Source of the DNA: a virus
Virus record (IMG/VR): IMGVR_UViG_3300025832_000042
Coordinates: 1-30,409 of that record
Direction: 5' to 3' (one strand)
DNA: 30,409 bases
In this document: positions 23,130 to 30,299 of the stretch, one piece after another
Layout of the letters: each line of letters begins with the position of its first letter
Position numbering within the stretch: position 1 is the first letter of the stretch
Notes under the pieces: generated by a model
Seen by the model: the letters and a program-made list of their open reading frames with translations, nothing else
Database searches by the model: none
Told to the model about the DNA's origin: nothing
Position numbers and translations under genes: made by a program

Positions 23130-23161
23130 AAATGCGGGAGGTAAAAACACCCCCCGCATTT
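23130..23161 (-). terminator. Terminator hairpin after the major capsid gene
   Basis: Arms 23130-23142 and 23149-23161 pair over 13 positions with one mismatch, GC-rich at the core, loop of six. On the minus strand the stem is followed by a T-rich but interrupted tract (ATTTTTATTATTT), so it could be partly leaky. Confidence 0.7.
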
Positions 23162-23172
23162 GTTATAGTAAA

Positions 23173-24627
23173 TTATGGTGCTACATAAGTAAATAAACCA
23201 AATCGGTTTAATGCAGACACTTCAAGACCACAGTGAGAAAGCATATGTACCTCAAAGAAATCATCACCGCTTGTAGCAGCACCCATTCCTTTTCCAGTAA
23301 CCCACTCCATGTAATCTCTTCCACCTTCATCGTTATCAAGGTAGTTAAGAGTCAATGATGGTACTAATACTCCTGTACTAGAGTTCATGTTGTTATAAAC
23401 AACAGTGTCATCCATAGGAATAACCATACCCATCTTTGAATAAGCTCCATCTTTATAACCAAGTAGGTTAGGGTCAGAGAACATATCTAAGACTTTCAAT
23501 GCAAACTTATATCCTCCAAACTCAATCGCATCAATAGAGAAACGAATGTCCTGATTTTCTACACCCTGGAATGCAGCAAACTGAACTGCTCCTCCTCCAC
23601 CAAGTGCTCCACCACCAGAATAAATAAGTTTATCAACATCCAACTTGAAGTCGTGACCACAAGCAAGCATTGATTCTCTTGCTCCACGATTCTTCTGAAG
23701 TTCCTTGGTCATGTTCTCAATATCAGTAATAGCTAAAGTACCATATCCTTCAACATTACCGTCCGCAGAAATCTGAGGAATAAGACCCTTAGTGAATGTT
23801 ACAGAGTTAGCATCTCCAAAAGAAGCACTACCTGCACCAGCAAGACCTGCAAGGTTAGATTGGAAGTCTTCACCTGTCAATAATGTAGCTTCACGCTCAT
23901 TAAGGAATCTGTGATACTCATCAGCAACACCTTGAAGATACCAGAAGTATCCTTTCTGTCCACTCTTACCTTCAACCTCAATCCAAGTCTTAGTACCAAA
24001 TTCAGTACCAGTAACCTTGTGAGTTCTACGCATAATCTGTAGATAGTTGCTGTAAGAAATCACTCTACTGTTACGTGAATCAGGTGCTCCAGAACCTTCA
24101 GGAGAAGCTGACCCCTTGATGATAATATCATCAGTTGTAGCTATAGGAGGATGACCATTTGCACTACTTGCATCAGAGTTTATAGCAGAGAATGCACTAC
24201 CATTAACAGCAGTAACATACATTGTGTATCCATTGACCTCAATAACATCATTAACAGATAATGGATTAACTGTATGTGTGTTTGTTGTTGGGTATGGAGA
24301 CTGTCCACTGTACGTGTACTGTGAAGTACCGGTAGCGATAGTAAACGCATGTTCACTAGCACCCGTCCCTGCTGCGGTCACAGCAGCTGCAAGGTTGAAT
24401 TTACCATGAATACGCTCTTGCTCGTAGTGAGAGAACTTAGGGTTGTTTACTGCTTTCTTGTTACCAAGCATTTCCAATAAACCTGTGATGTCCTGGCGAC
24501 CATATCGCTGAACATACACTGAACTTACTTCTGGCTTGTGCAGACCTTCTGCCAAAGCTAGAGAGTTCAAATAATTATACTCCGATGCAACCTTTACGGA
24601 TGCAGGAGCTAAAGTTGTAACTGCCAT
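23173..24627 (-). CDS. Major capsid protein
   Basis: A 484-residue protein, starting MAVTTLAPASVKVASEYNYL. The region YVQRYGRQDITGLLEMLGNKKAV followed by FSHYEQERIHGKF (about 40-75) is characteristic of the HK97-fold capsid proteins of Bacteroidota podoviruses, including marine and crAss-like ones. Other typical features are Ala/Gly-rich middle segments and aromatic C-terminal strands (LNYLDNDEGGRDYMEWVTG, LSHCGLEVSALNRFGLFTYV). Length matches the ~490-residue norm. It is placed directly after the scaffold-like gene (12-base gap) and before a terminator hairpin, which fits its high expression. The protein builds the icosahedral shell; no N-terminal pro-peptide cleavage site is evident. Confidence 0.85.
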   Translation of the reverse strand: MAVTTLAPASVKVASEYNYLNSLALAEGLHKPEVSSVYVQRYGRQDITGLLEMLGNKKAVNNPKFSHYEQERIHGKFNLAAAVTAAGTGASEHAFTIATGTSQYTYSGQSPYPTTNTHTVNPLSVNDVIEVNGYTMYVTAVNGSAFSAINSDASSANGHPPIATTDDIIIKGSASPEGSGAPDSRNSRVISYSNYLQIMRRTHKVTGTEFGTKTWIEVEGKSGQKGYFWYLQGVADEYHRFLNEREATLLTGEDFQSNLAGLAGAGSASFGDANSVTFTKGLIPQISADGNVEGYGTLAITDIENMTKELQKNRGARESMLACGHDFKLDVDKLIYSGGGALGGGGAVQFAAFQGVENQDIRFSIDAIEFGGYKFALKVLDMFSDPNLLGYKDGAYSKMGMVIPMDDTVVYNNMNSSTGVLVPSLTLNYLDNDEGGRDYMEWVTGKGMGAATSGDDFFEVHMLSHCGLEVSALNRFGLFTYVAP

Positions 24628-24639
24628 TTTTTATATTTT

Positions 24640-25734
24640 TTAGCGTTTTCTAGAATTTTGAATTGCATACTGTTCTAGAATTTGGTCTTTGAAAGAATTA
24701 GCAGTTTGTCGTTTTTGTGAAGAAACACTGTCAGAAGCATTCTCCAAATTATCAACAACCTGATCCTTACCAACAGAGATACCTTGTTCGTAAACAGTTT
24801 TGACGATCTTATCAAAGTCATGTATTCTCGCCATGTCTCTTCTCAATCTTGGGTAGTCTACATTATTGTCTTTAACGTAGTTGTCTACAAACCAAGTTTG
24901 ATTGTTGACGATGGACGATTCTACAAACTTCTTTGTGTCATCATTTGGGATATATTTTATCTCCAAATTATTATCAAGCTTAATTGGTTCTTCAACATAA
25001 GACTGAACATTCTTGCGTACATCTTTCAGAAACGCTTCATGTGCTGCTTTTGCCTCTGCCTCATTTTGCTCTTTTTGTTGAAGATCAACCTTCGGTAATT
25101 GCACCGATTCTTTATGCTGCTTCAGCTTAGTTACGCCTCGTGTAGCATCAATAGATAGATCTTCCATTGCCTCTTTATACTCTGTATCTTCGGCATCATA
25201 AGACTCATCAAATAAAGCAGAATAACTACGTTTTAATAGTCTGTTAATCTGCTGTTCATTCAAGTTTGGGTTCTCTAACTCTAGTTCGAGTTTTCTGAGT
25301 TCCAATGCTTGATTAACATTTGATGTATCATATTTATCTAAATCAGTGTACTGCCACTTCCAGAAATCTGGTGAGTCAACATCAATACCTGAACTTGCAA
25401 GCTCGTTGAGTTTAGCTATAGTTTCATTTGCGAAACTTGGTTTTTGGTTAGAGTATTCATCACTCAATTCTTTACGAATCTGTTCACGAATATCATCCAT
25501 ATTGACCTCTGGTTGTTTCTCAACGACCTCAGTCTTCTCAACTACTTGACTATCAGGTTCTTCTACTACCTCACCCCTTGGTGGAGTCACTGTTATATCT
25601 TCTTCTTCTGTCAAAGAACTTTCTTGGACTTCCTCATTTGGTTGTCCTTCCACTTGCCCCTCTGCTGTTTCCTCTACTACAGGAAACCCAACACGATTAG
25701 CTAAGTCTTTTGCAACTAATTCCTCTAAATTCAT
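24640..25734 (-). CDS. Capsid scaffold-like protein
   Basis: A 364-residue, strongly acidic and Gln/Glu/Lys-rich helical protein. The N-terminal ~85 residues are an unstructured, Glu/Pro/Val-rich segment (LTEEEDITVTPPRGE, VVEKTEVVEK). The central and C-terminal parts have long coiled-coil-like helices (ALELRKLELELENPNLNEQQ, DQVVDNLENASDS), ending in a basic SRKR. Its position between portal and major capsid protein, acidity and lack of other domain are typical for a capsid assembly scaffold, which is removed or expelled during maturation. No protease motif was seen. A separate promoter is possible, but no strong minus-strand box is present. Confidence 0.7.
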   Translation of the reverse strand: MNLEELVAKDLANRVGFPVVEETAEGQVEGQPNEEVQESSLTEEEDITVTPPRGEVVEEPDSQVVEKTEVVEKQPEVNMDDIREQIRKELSDEYSNQKPSFANETIAKLNELASSGIDVDSPDFWKWQYTDLDKYDTSNVNQALELRKLELELENPNLNEQQINRLLKRSYSALFDESYDAEDTEYKEAMEDLSIDATRGVTKLKQHKESVQLPKVDLQQKEQNEAEAKAAHEAFLKDVRKNVQSYVEEPIKLDNNLEIKYIPNDDTKKFVESSIVNNQTWFVDNYVKDNNVDYPRLRRDMARIHDFDKIVKTVYEQGISVGKDQVVDNLENASDSVSSQKRQTANSFKDQILEQYAIQNSRKR

Positions 25735-25751
25735 TACGGTTTTATTTTATT

Positions 25752-25759
25752 TATATTTG
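25752..25759 (+). promoter_or_regulatory. Bacteroidota -7 promoter element (TATATTTG), upstream copy
   Basis: Match to TAnnTTTG on the plus strand 47 bases before the XRE-type gene, in the divergent gap with the scaffold gene. It overlaps a copy of the polar octamer TTGCGGGG. Confidence 0.35.
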
Positions 25760-25789
25760 CGGGGTTAAAATTATTAACTAATTGATCCT

Positions 25790-25797
25790 TAATTTTG
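25790..25797 (+). promoter_or_regulatory. Bacteroidota -7 promoter element (TAATTTTG)
   Basis: Match to TAnnTTTG nine bases before the ATG at 25807. The closer of two plus-strand boxes ahead of the XRE-type regulator gene. Confidence 0.45.
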
Positions 25798-25806
25798 TAA
25801 AAATAT

Positions 25807-26049
25807 ATGTCACCTAAACAGTACTCAAAAATAAACAGAACACATCTAGGTAAAGGTTTGATGGGTTTAAGACTATTGAACGGATATAGTCTTGAAGACC
25901 TTGCTTTTTATATTGGTAAGGATGCTGCATATCTGTCTCGAATTGAGAATATGAAACTGTCTCCCAAGTTTGAGACTGTTTCTGAAATTCTTGCATTTTA
26001 TGAGATGACATTAAAAGATTTTTATGATAAATTAGATGATTTTATCTAG
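25807..26049 (+). CDS. XRE-family helix-turn-helix regulator
   Basis: An 80-residue protein with a full HTH_3 (XRE/Cro) domain at about residues 15-70: LRLLNGYSLEDLAFYIGKDAAYLSRIENMKLSP...ETVSEILAFYEMTLKDF. The turn and recognition helix (GKDAAYLSRIE) follow the family pattern well, including the Pro/Lys-rich stretch after it. It is a single-domain repressor or activator that should bind palindromic DNA as a dimer. It is on the plus strand, antisense to its neighbours, between portal and scaffold, and its end overlaps the portal gene's end by eight bases. Two -7 boxes precede it. Its targets are unknown, but its own divergent promoter region and the 28.8-kb divergence are candidates. Confidence 0.85.
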   Translation: MSPKQYSKINRTHLGKGLMGLRLLNGYSLEDLAFYIGKDAAYLSRIENMKLSPKFETVSEILAFYEMTLKDFYDKLDDFI

Positions 26050-28435
26050 TCATACCTGAAATATCTGGTGTAACCCCTGGCATTCTTGTACCAGCAACTT
26101 TTGGTATACTTATCCTGTCGTATGCTGTCTCCCCACCTTCTTGTTTTTTATCAGTCTTACCCATTTCTGCATCAGCAGCTTCCCTGATTAATTCTTTCTT
26201 AGCATCAAGTTCTAGTATAATAGTCTTACGCTTCTCGTCCTCCATTGTCTGATCGTTACGTAGTCTTAGGTCATACTCTTGCTGTGTGTTCTGAGCATCT
26301 ATCTGTGCCTCCATCTGCTTAGTTTGCTGTTTAGCTTGTTCAGCAGCTTGAGCAACTTGTGTCTGCATCTGAGCATTTTGCTGTTGCATCTGCTGAGACT
26401 TCTCCATGTTCTCTTTCCTTCTACGCTTCTCTCTAACGGACAATAACTGTTCTGCCTTGTCTACGTCCTCCTTTAGTACTCTACGTACAGCAAAAGCGTC
26501 CTGTAGGGTTATCATTGGGGGTTGTGACATTAGAGCTAACTCAATCTTACTCTCAAGGTATGCCATTTCCTCAACATCAGGTAACATATCTACACTAATT
26601 GAGAAATCACTAGTGGTTAGTTTAGTGACATCTAACTGATCCACTGTTTCCTTACCCACCATGTTTATGAAAGTACTCTTGTTGATACCCTTACGTATAA
26701 GTTGTTGTGATAACATAGAGACTTGCCTCGCTACGTCTTCGTTTATCTTTAGGTAGGTGGAGTACAGACTCTTCATTGCTGTCTTGTGTGCTGCCACCGC
26801 TAGTTTTTGTACCCCTATTAATGCTTTATTGTCGGGTTGTGATGAATCTATAGCGTCATTTACACCAATCGCCTCTTTCATACGCATTACCGCTGCGTTG
26901 TATGCATTGATTAGTAACATTATACTGTTATCTAGTCCATTAGGTAGTGGTGTGATTGGTGGTTGACCTGGTGTTATAGGTGTACCATCCTCACGTACCG
27001 CCCGGTAGTAGATATCACCAATCTGATCCCGCATAGCACGAGCATCTATTGGTTTCATACCACCAATACCCATACCCTGTAATCCTTCAACAATTGCATC
27101 TACGTTCATTGCGTAACCCGATGGGGCAGCTTTAGCAATTATCTGTTGCATCTTTAGTTGGATACGTATAAGTTCGTCAGCGTAAGGAATCATTTCTTCC
27201 ACCTTCGACTTATTCTCCATATCATAAATATCTGGAGCATATACCACAAAACCAAGAGTAGTATTAGTTGAGTACTTTCCATTGATTCTTTCCCTTATGA
27301 TGTTTTCTTTAAGACCGTAGTCAAATATCATGTCAGTGTCTACAACATACTTACCCAGGTAGATATTCTTAACCTTCTTTACCTTAGTGTTCTTCTCAGC
27401 ACGTTTATTAGTGGGTTCTTCGTTAATCAATGTCTTGAACCCATTGTTTTTTGCTTTAACATTAGTCACAGTTAAGTCATCTGTGGAGAAGAACTCAAAG
27501 TCAAGTATCATGACCTTAAACTTATTCACCCTGTCCCAATCGAAACTGTTGTCGTAGTATCTACGGTTTATTGTGTCCCATGAACCATTACCATACTTTC
27601 CAGCTACATTACTAGCTATGTCAAACAATTCCTCCTCTGTTAATTGCCCCGCAGCCATCACCCTTAAATCATCCACTGTGACCTCAGACATAACACCAAC
27701 GTGCTTAACATCCTTAAAATTAGACTGTTTCACATATGATGTGACCAAATCTACAGGGTCTATGTAATCAATCTTAATGTTTTTGTTCTCATCAAGTGTG
27801 ACACGTACCGCTGCAATCTTTAAGTCTATAAGGTCTTTAGCAATTCTGTCATTGATATAGTCCATGTCATTGTCCTCCATCACAGCTTTTGTGATAGTCT
27901 CCATAGCTATACTCTGTGCCAACTTGAAGTTGGTCTGCATATATATCTCTAGTTCATCATTGTCCTCAGGTAAGTCAGTCTTCTTCTGTATAATCCCCTC
28001 ATTAACTAGTGGTGCTAGTTTATCCTGGATCATCATCTCCGCTAACTTAACCTTCTTCTCCCTGTCATACTGTGTTAATGATAACGAGTCTACAGGGGTG
28101 AACTGTATCTTGTATGGTTGGTTCAACATCTGCCCCCGGAATACCTCTACAAGTTTTGGTAGTGGGGTGGACACTCCCCAATCAAAGTTTAAGTATGTGT
28201 TGTCACCAGTTACAGAGAACTGTTGCTTGAACTTCTCAATAGAGTGTAAACCCTCAGAGTATTTTCTGTTATTTATGTACCTGTCCTTACGTGCATTAAA
28301 AGAATAAGAGGTGGATGACTTCTTTGCTGCACCCCAAAGATCCTTAGCATACTGTAATATGTACTTCTTGTCCTTCTTTACCTCTTTGTCTTCAAACGAA
28401 GAAGGAAAGTTATTCTCGGAGTTTTGTATATCCAT
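26042..28435 (-). CDS. Portal protein
   Basis: A 797-residue protein that starts MDIQNSENNFPSSFEDKEVKK. It has the typical portal composition: a mixed N-terminal body with the motif YLNFDWGVSTPLPKLVEVFRGQML (residues ~80-105), a central crown/stem region (QMQQIIAKAAPSGYAMNV, AVREDGTPITPGQPP) and a helical, Gln-rich C-terminal coiled-coil region (roughly residues 660-770, QQMQQQNAQMQTQVAQ...). Length and pattern match portals of crAss-like podoviruses. As a dodecameric channel at one capsid vertex it docks the terminase and the ring proteins. It is the first large gene of the late module; the leader of 45 bases holds a hairpin and a -7 box. Confidence 0.85.
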   Translation of the reverse strand: MDIQNSENNFPSSFEDKEVKKDKKYILQYAKDLWGAAKKSSTSYSFNARKDRYINNRKYSEGLHSIEKFKQQFSVTGDNTYLNFDWGVSTPLPKLVEVFRGQMLNQPYKIQFTPVDSLSLTQYDREKKVKLAEMMIQDKLAPLVNEGIIQKKTDLPEDNDELEIYMQTNFKLAQSIAMETITKAVMEDNDMDYINDRIAKDLIDLKIAAVRVTLDENKNIKIDYIDPVDLVTSYVKQSNFKDVKHVGVMSEVTVDDLRVMAAGQLTEEELFDIASNVAGKYGNGSWDTINRRYYDNSFDWDRVNKFKVMILDFEFFSTDDLTVTNVKAKNNGFKTLINEEPTNKRAEKNTKVKKVKNIYLGKYVVDTDMIFDYGLKENIIRERINGKYSTNTTLGFVVYAPDIYDMENKSKVEEMIPYADELIRIQLKMQQIIAKAAPSGYAMNVDAIVEGLQGMGIGGMKPIDARAMRDQIGDIYYRAVREDGTPITPGQPPITPLPNGLDNSIMLLINAYNAAVMRMKEAIGVNDAIDSSQPDNKALIGVQKLAVAAHKTAMKSLYSTYLKINEDVARQVSMLSQQLIRKGINKSTFINMVGKETVDQLDVTKLTTSDFSISVDMLPDVEEMAYLESKIELALMSQPPMITLQDAFAVRRVLKEDVDKAEQLLSVREKRRRKENMEKSQQMQQQNAQMQTQVAQAAEQAKQQTKQMEAQIDAQNTQQEYDLRLRNDQTMEDEKRKTIILELDAKKELIREAADAEMGKTDKKQEGGETAYDRISIPKVAGTRMPGVTPDISGMTR

Positions 28436-28451
28436 GTCCTTAGTTCAGGTC

Positions 28452-28488
28452 TGTAGTTATAGACTACAATAATGTTTTTACAAAGTTA
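28452..28488 (-). promoter_or_regulatory. Late-module leader: -7 box TAACTTTG plus hairpin
   Basis: The -7 element lies at 28481-28488 (minus strand), 45 bases before the portal ATG. Between them an inverted repeat TGTAGT-TATAG-ACTACA (28452-28468) can fold in the leader RNA. A convincing -33 element was not found. Confidence 0.4.
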
Positions 28489-28504
28489 AGAATTGCTGTA
28501 TCCT

Positions 28505-28771
28505 CTATTTTGTAGTTTTATGTAATAACTCATACAGGTGGTCTGTTGCATCTACCGCCCATGTAAAAGCATCTAAATACCTCTCATCACCATGATACTC
28601 ATCTAATGACCTCAATACTACACTTAGTATATTATCTTGGGTTTGTTTAGTGTTAATACTGTACAATATCCCATCTTCATGCCTGTCATAGGTAGACTCA
28701 AGTGGTATGTCTATAATCTCTAAGAAGATTGGTACTGTTATCCCACCTTCGGGTATATATCCTGACTTCAT
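28505..28771 (-). CDS. Hypothetical 88-aa protein
   Basis: An 88-residue protein, MKSGYIPEGGITVPIFLEI..., with an N-terminal beta part and a helical C-terminal half (DNILSVVLRSLDEYHG, FTWAVDATDHLYELL). No family recognised. It is the first minus-strand gene beside the intergenic control region and precedes the portal gene by 69 bases, with a promoter box between, so it may be transcribed with or separately from the late module. Confidence 0.6.
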   Translation of the reverse strand: MKSGYIPEGGITVPIFLEIIDIPLESTYDRHEDGILYSINTKQTQDNILSVVLRSLDEYHGDERYLDAFTWAVDATDHLYELLHKTTK

Positions 28772-28807
28772 TTTATATATTTTTTACTAAATTAAATAAA
28801 TAATTAC

Positions 28808-28815
28808 TATATTTG
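28808..28815 (+). promoter_or_regulatory. Plus-strand -7 box (TATATTTG) inside an imperfect palindrome
   Basis: Match to TAnnTTTG, about 25 bases upstream of the terminator hairpin at 28841. The box lies in the near-palindrome ACTATATTTGTAAATAGT (28806-28823), which could be an operator for a dimeric repressor. Confidence 0.4.
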
Positions 28816-28840
28816 TAAATAGTTTCATGATTATTTGTTT

Positions 28841-28879
28841 AATGGAGGTGTAGATATAATGTTTACATCTCCATTTTTT
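28841..28879 (+). terminator. Strong plus-strand intrinsic terminator, attenuator-like
   Basis: A 15-bp stem (28841-28855 with 28861-28875, loop ATAAT) overlaps a run of six T's (28874-28879). Three pairs are G-U in the plus-strand RNA and would be A-C mismatches on the other strand, so the plus strand is the transcribed one. There is no plus-strand gene upstream to terminate. It sits just after a -7 box and before the hairpin-rich region, so it could attenuate that transcript. Confidence 0.75.
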
Positions 28880-29281
28880 AGCAACATAAACAAAACATTG
28901 ATAGGTGTTACGTACTAGTTGACCTTAACTCAACTCAAGCAATTAACTGTAAAGTTAATTTAGACTATAAACTACGGGTTTAAATCCAGGCAATGACCAA
29001 CCATGTCAACCTGGTCATAAGCGGAGGAGTTACTAACGTAACTTTTAAATAGAACCCACAGTATGCAGGGCTGATGTAGTGGAGGTAGTAAAGATTATAT
29101 ATAGATAAATATATATCTATAATTAAACATATAGTCTTGACACTAGCGGTTCTCTTAGTACCGCAGGAATAGATGGTCTGTACCCATACCCTAAGTGATA
29201 TATACCTATTGTCGACGGGTAGTGTTTCTGAAACCCTCTCATAGTAAGACTTACAGAAGGGGGTGTGTAAAGTAATTTTTT
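28880..29281 (+). ncRNA. Candidate large structured RNA (about 350-400 nt)
   Basis: No gene fits between 28,772 and 29,335. Hairpins found by eye on the plus strand: 28917-28935 (AGTTGA/TCAACT), 28941-28960 (AATTAAC/GTTAATT), a branch closed by 28976-28980/29053-29057 (GGGTT/AACCC) holding 28993-29018 (ATGACCA/TGGTCAT) and 29028-29043 (AGTTAC/GTAACT), 29091-29138 (10 bp plus an inner 7-bp ATAGATA/TATCTAT), 29146-29164 (GCGGT/ACCGC), and 29233-29264 (7 bp with inner GTAA/TTAC), then a T-run at 29275-29281. G-U pairs in several stems favour a plus-strand RNA. Order and density exceed what leader regions show elsewhere in this window. I cannot match it to a known family such as group I introns, tmRNA, RNase P, GOLLD or ROOL. 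It could also be a long 5' leader of the early genes or a cis replication element. Confidence 0.5.
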
Positions 29282-29335
29282 AACAAAGTGTTAAACTCCA
29301 CCACAGAACTGTAAATATTCTGTATTATTGTATTT

Positions 29336-29359
29336 ATGAAACCTAATGCTAAGATATGA
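29336..29359 (+). CDS. Possible 7-aa leader peptide ahead of the 72-aa gene
   Basis: The frame MKPNAKI ends in TGA that overlaps the next ATG (ATGA). It is the usual coupling geometry of this phage, but so short that chance is likely. Confidence 0.2.
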   Translation: MKPNAKI

Positions 29360-29574
29360 AAACATATATTTTAATCATAGTGCTTGGGACAACCAACCCA
29401 TCATTTGATACTATAAGACACGATACGATACGATATGATACGATAAAGTATTCAAACGTACAAACACGAAAAGACCTAAAGATTATAAAGCAGTTCTACA
29501 AGAGGGATGCCCTCATGATAAGTATTGACAGTACTGGTCAGAATAGAGAAACTAATAACAGAATACCCCAATGA
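29356..29574 (+). CDS. Hypothetical 72-aa protein with CGATA-repeat region
   Basis: A 72-residue frame, MKTYILIIVLGTTNPSF, then a repetitive Asp/Thr/Ile/Arg/Tyr segment (DTIRHDTIRYDTIKY, residues about 19-33) and a basic C-terminus (TRKDLKIIKQFYKRDALM). The N-terminal ten residues are hydrophobic but too short for a clear signal. The repeat at DNA level is CGATA, which may matter as DNA rather than as protein. It is the first of the plus-strand early-type genes. Reality of the gene is moderately supported by an uninterrupted frame and position; no family recognised. Confidence 0.45.
   Translation: MKTYILIIVLGTTNPSFDTIRHDTIRYDTIKYSNVQTRKDLKIIKQFYKRDALMISIDSTGQNRETNNRIPQ
29421..29445 (+). repeat. 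Short tandem repeat, five CGATA-type units
   Basis: CGATA x3, one TGATA, then CGATA, with a 15-base higher-order period at the protein level. It lies near the start of the early gene arm. Possibly iteron-like. Confidence 0.75.
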
Positions 29575-29610
29575 TTAAGAATTGGGTAAAGAAATAAGAA
29601 AAAAACTATT

Positions 29611-29865
29611 ATGGAGAATGAAGAACACTACGAGTACACAGCAATCAGACGAGGTAACGTAGAAATAGCTTGTATAATCGTAGACGATGTATACGATTCT
29701 GAAACAACACACCTTACAATCTATAACGAAGAGGATAAATGTATCATGTCATTCATATCCCCCGAAGAAATATATGACTTCACCAAGGACATAATGATAA
29801 CAGACACCATCTACGATGACCTCCATCTAGCAATGCAAAGAGCACACACCTATGAGTGGATTTGA
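29611..29865 (+). CDS. Hypothetical 84-aa acidic protein
   Basis: An 84-residue acidic protein, MENEEHYEYTAIRRGNVEIA..., predicted beta then helix (FISPEEIYDFTKDIMITD). No family recognised. It overlaps the nuclease gene by 14 bases, so the two are expressed together. Third positions are A/C-rich, unlike the T/A-rich late genes. Confidence 0.65.
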   Translation: MENEEHYEYTAIRRGNVEIACIIVDDVYDSETTHLTIYNEEDKCIMSFISPEEIYDFTKDIMITDTIYDDLHLAMQRAHTYEWI

Positions 29866-30286
29866 TGAATCACTAGCTTACGGTGAAGAAGTGGAGCTTG
29901 AAGTAGTTAAAAAACTACAGAAAACACACCCATCAACCGTAAAGATACCCGGTAAGTTCTCTCAGTATGACATATTTGTACCAGAAACAGATACCAAAAT
30001 AGAAGTCAAAACAGATAGAAAATCTATATACACTGGTAACTTTGTTGTCGAAATAGAAATGTATGACAAACCTAGTGGACTACTGACCACAAAAGCTGAT
30101 TGGTGGATCTTCACCGATAAAGTGGATATGATATGGATAACCCCCACTAAATTAATACAGACCATAATCCTAAACAATCTACAATGGGTTACATTCTACG
30201 GGAAGGGAGACACCCAAAGTAAAAAAGCATACCTCATCAAAAAAGAACTCCTGTACAAGTCTTCCAACAAAATACAACCCTACTGA
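29852..30286 (+). CDS. PD-(D/E)XK nuclease
   Basis: A 144-residue single-domain protein with a recognisable PD-(D/E)XK core: an N-terminal helix with GEEVELEVVKKL (E12/E13), the catalytic pair D40 (in QYDIFV) and E51-x-K53 (in KIEVKTD), then TGNFVVEIEM and a PSGLLTTKADWWIF segment that are typical for this group of phage and Holliday-junction-type nucleases. It may act in recombination, DNA repair, host DNA degradation or resolution of replication intermediates. The catalytic residues are all present, so it should be active. It overlaps the 84-aa gene by 14 bases and is followed by a tiny zinc-ribbon gene. Confidence 0.85.
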   Translation: MSGFDESLAYGEEVELEVVKKLQKTHPSTVKIPGKFSQYDIFVPETDTKIEVKTDRKSIYTGNFVVEIEMYDKPSGLLTTKADWWIFTDKVDMIWITPTKLIQTIILNNLQWVTFYGKGDTQSKKAYLIKKELLYKSSNKIQPY

Positions 30287-30299
30287 TTATAACCCCCCT

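Noticed and set aside
28970-28990. tRNA-like T-arm (GGGTTTAAATCC)
   Set aside because: The arm does not pair properly, and no acceptor, anticodon stem or CCA end can be built around it.
28962-29138. Group I intron suggested by the ACATATAGTC-like segment and a possible P7 helix
   Set aside because: No flanking exon gene, no recognisable P/Q core elements or terminal G context, and no homing endonuclease gene. The local hairpin explains the segment equally well.
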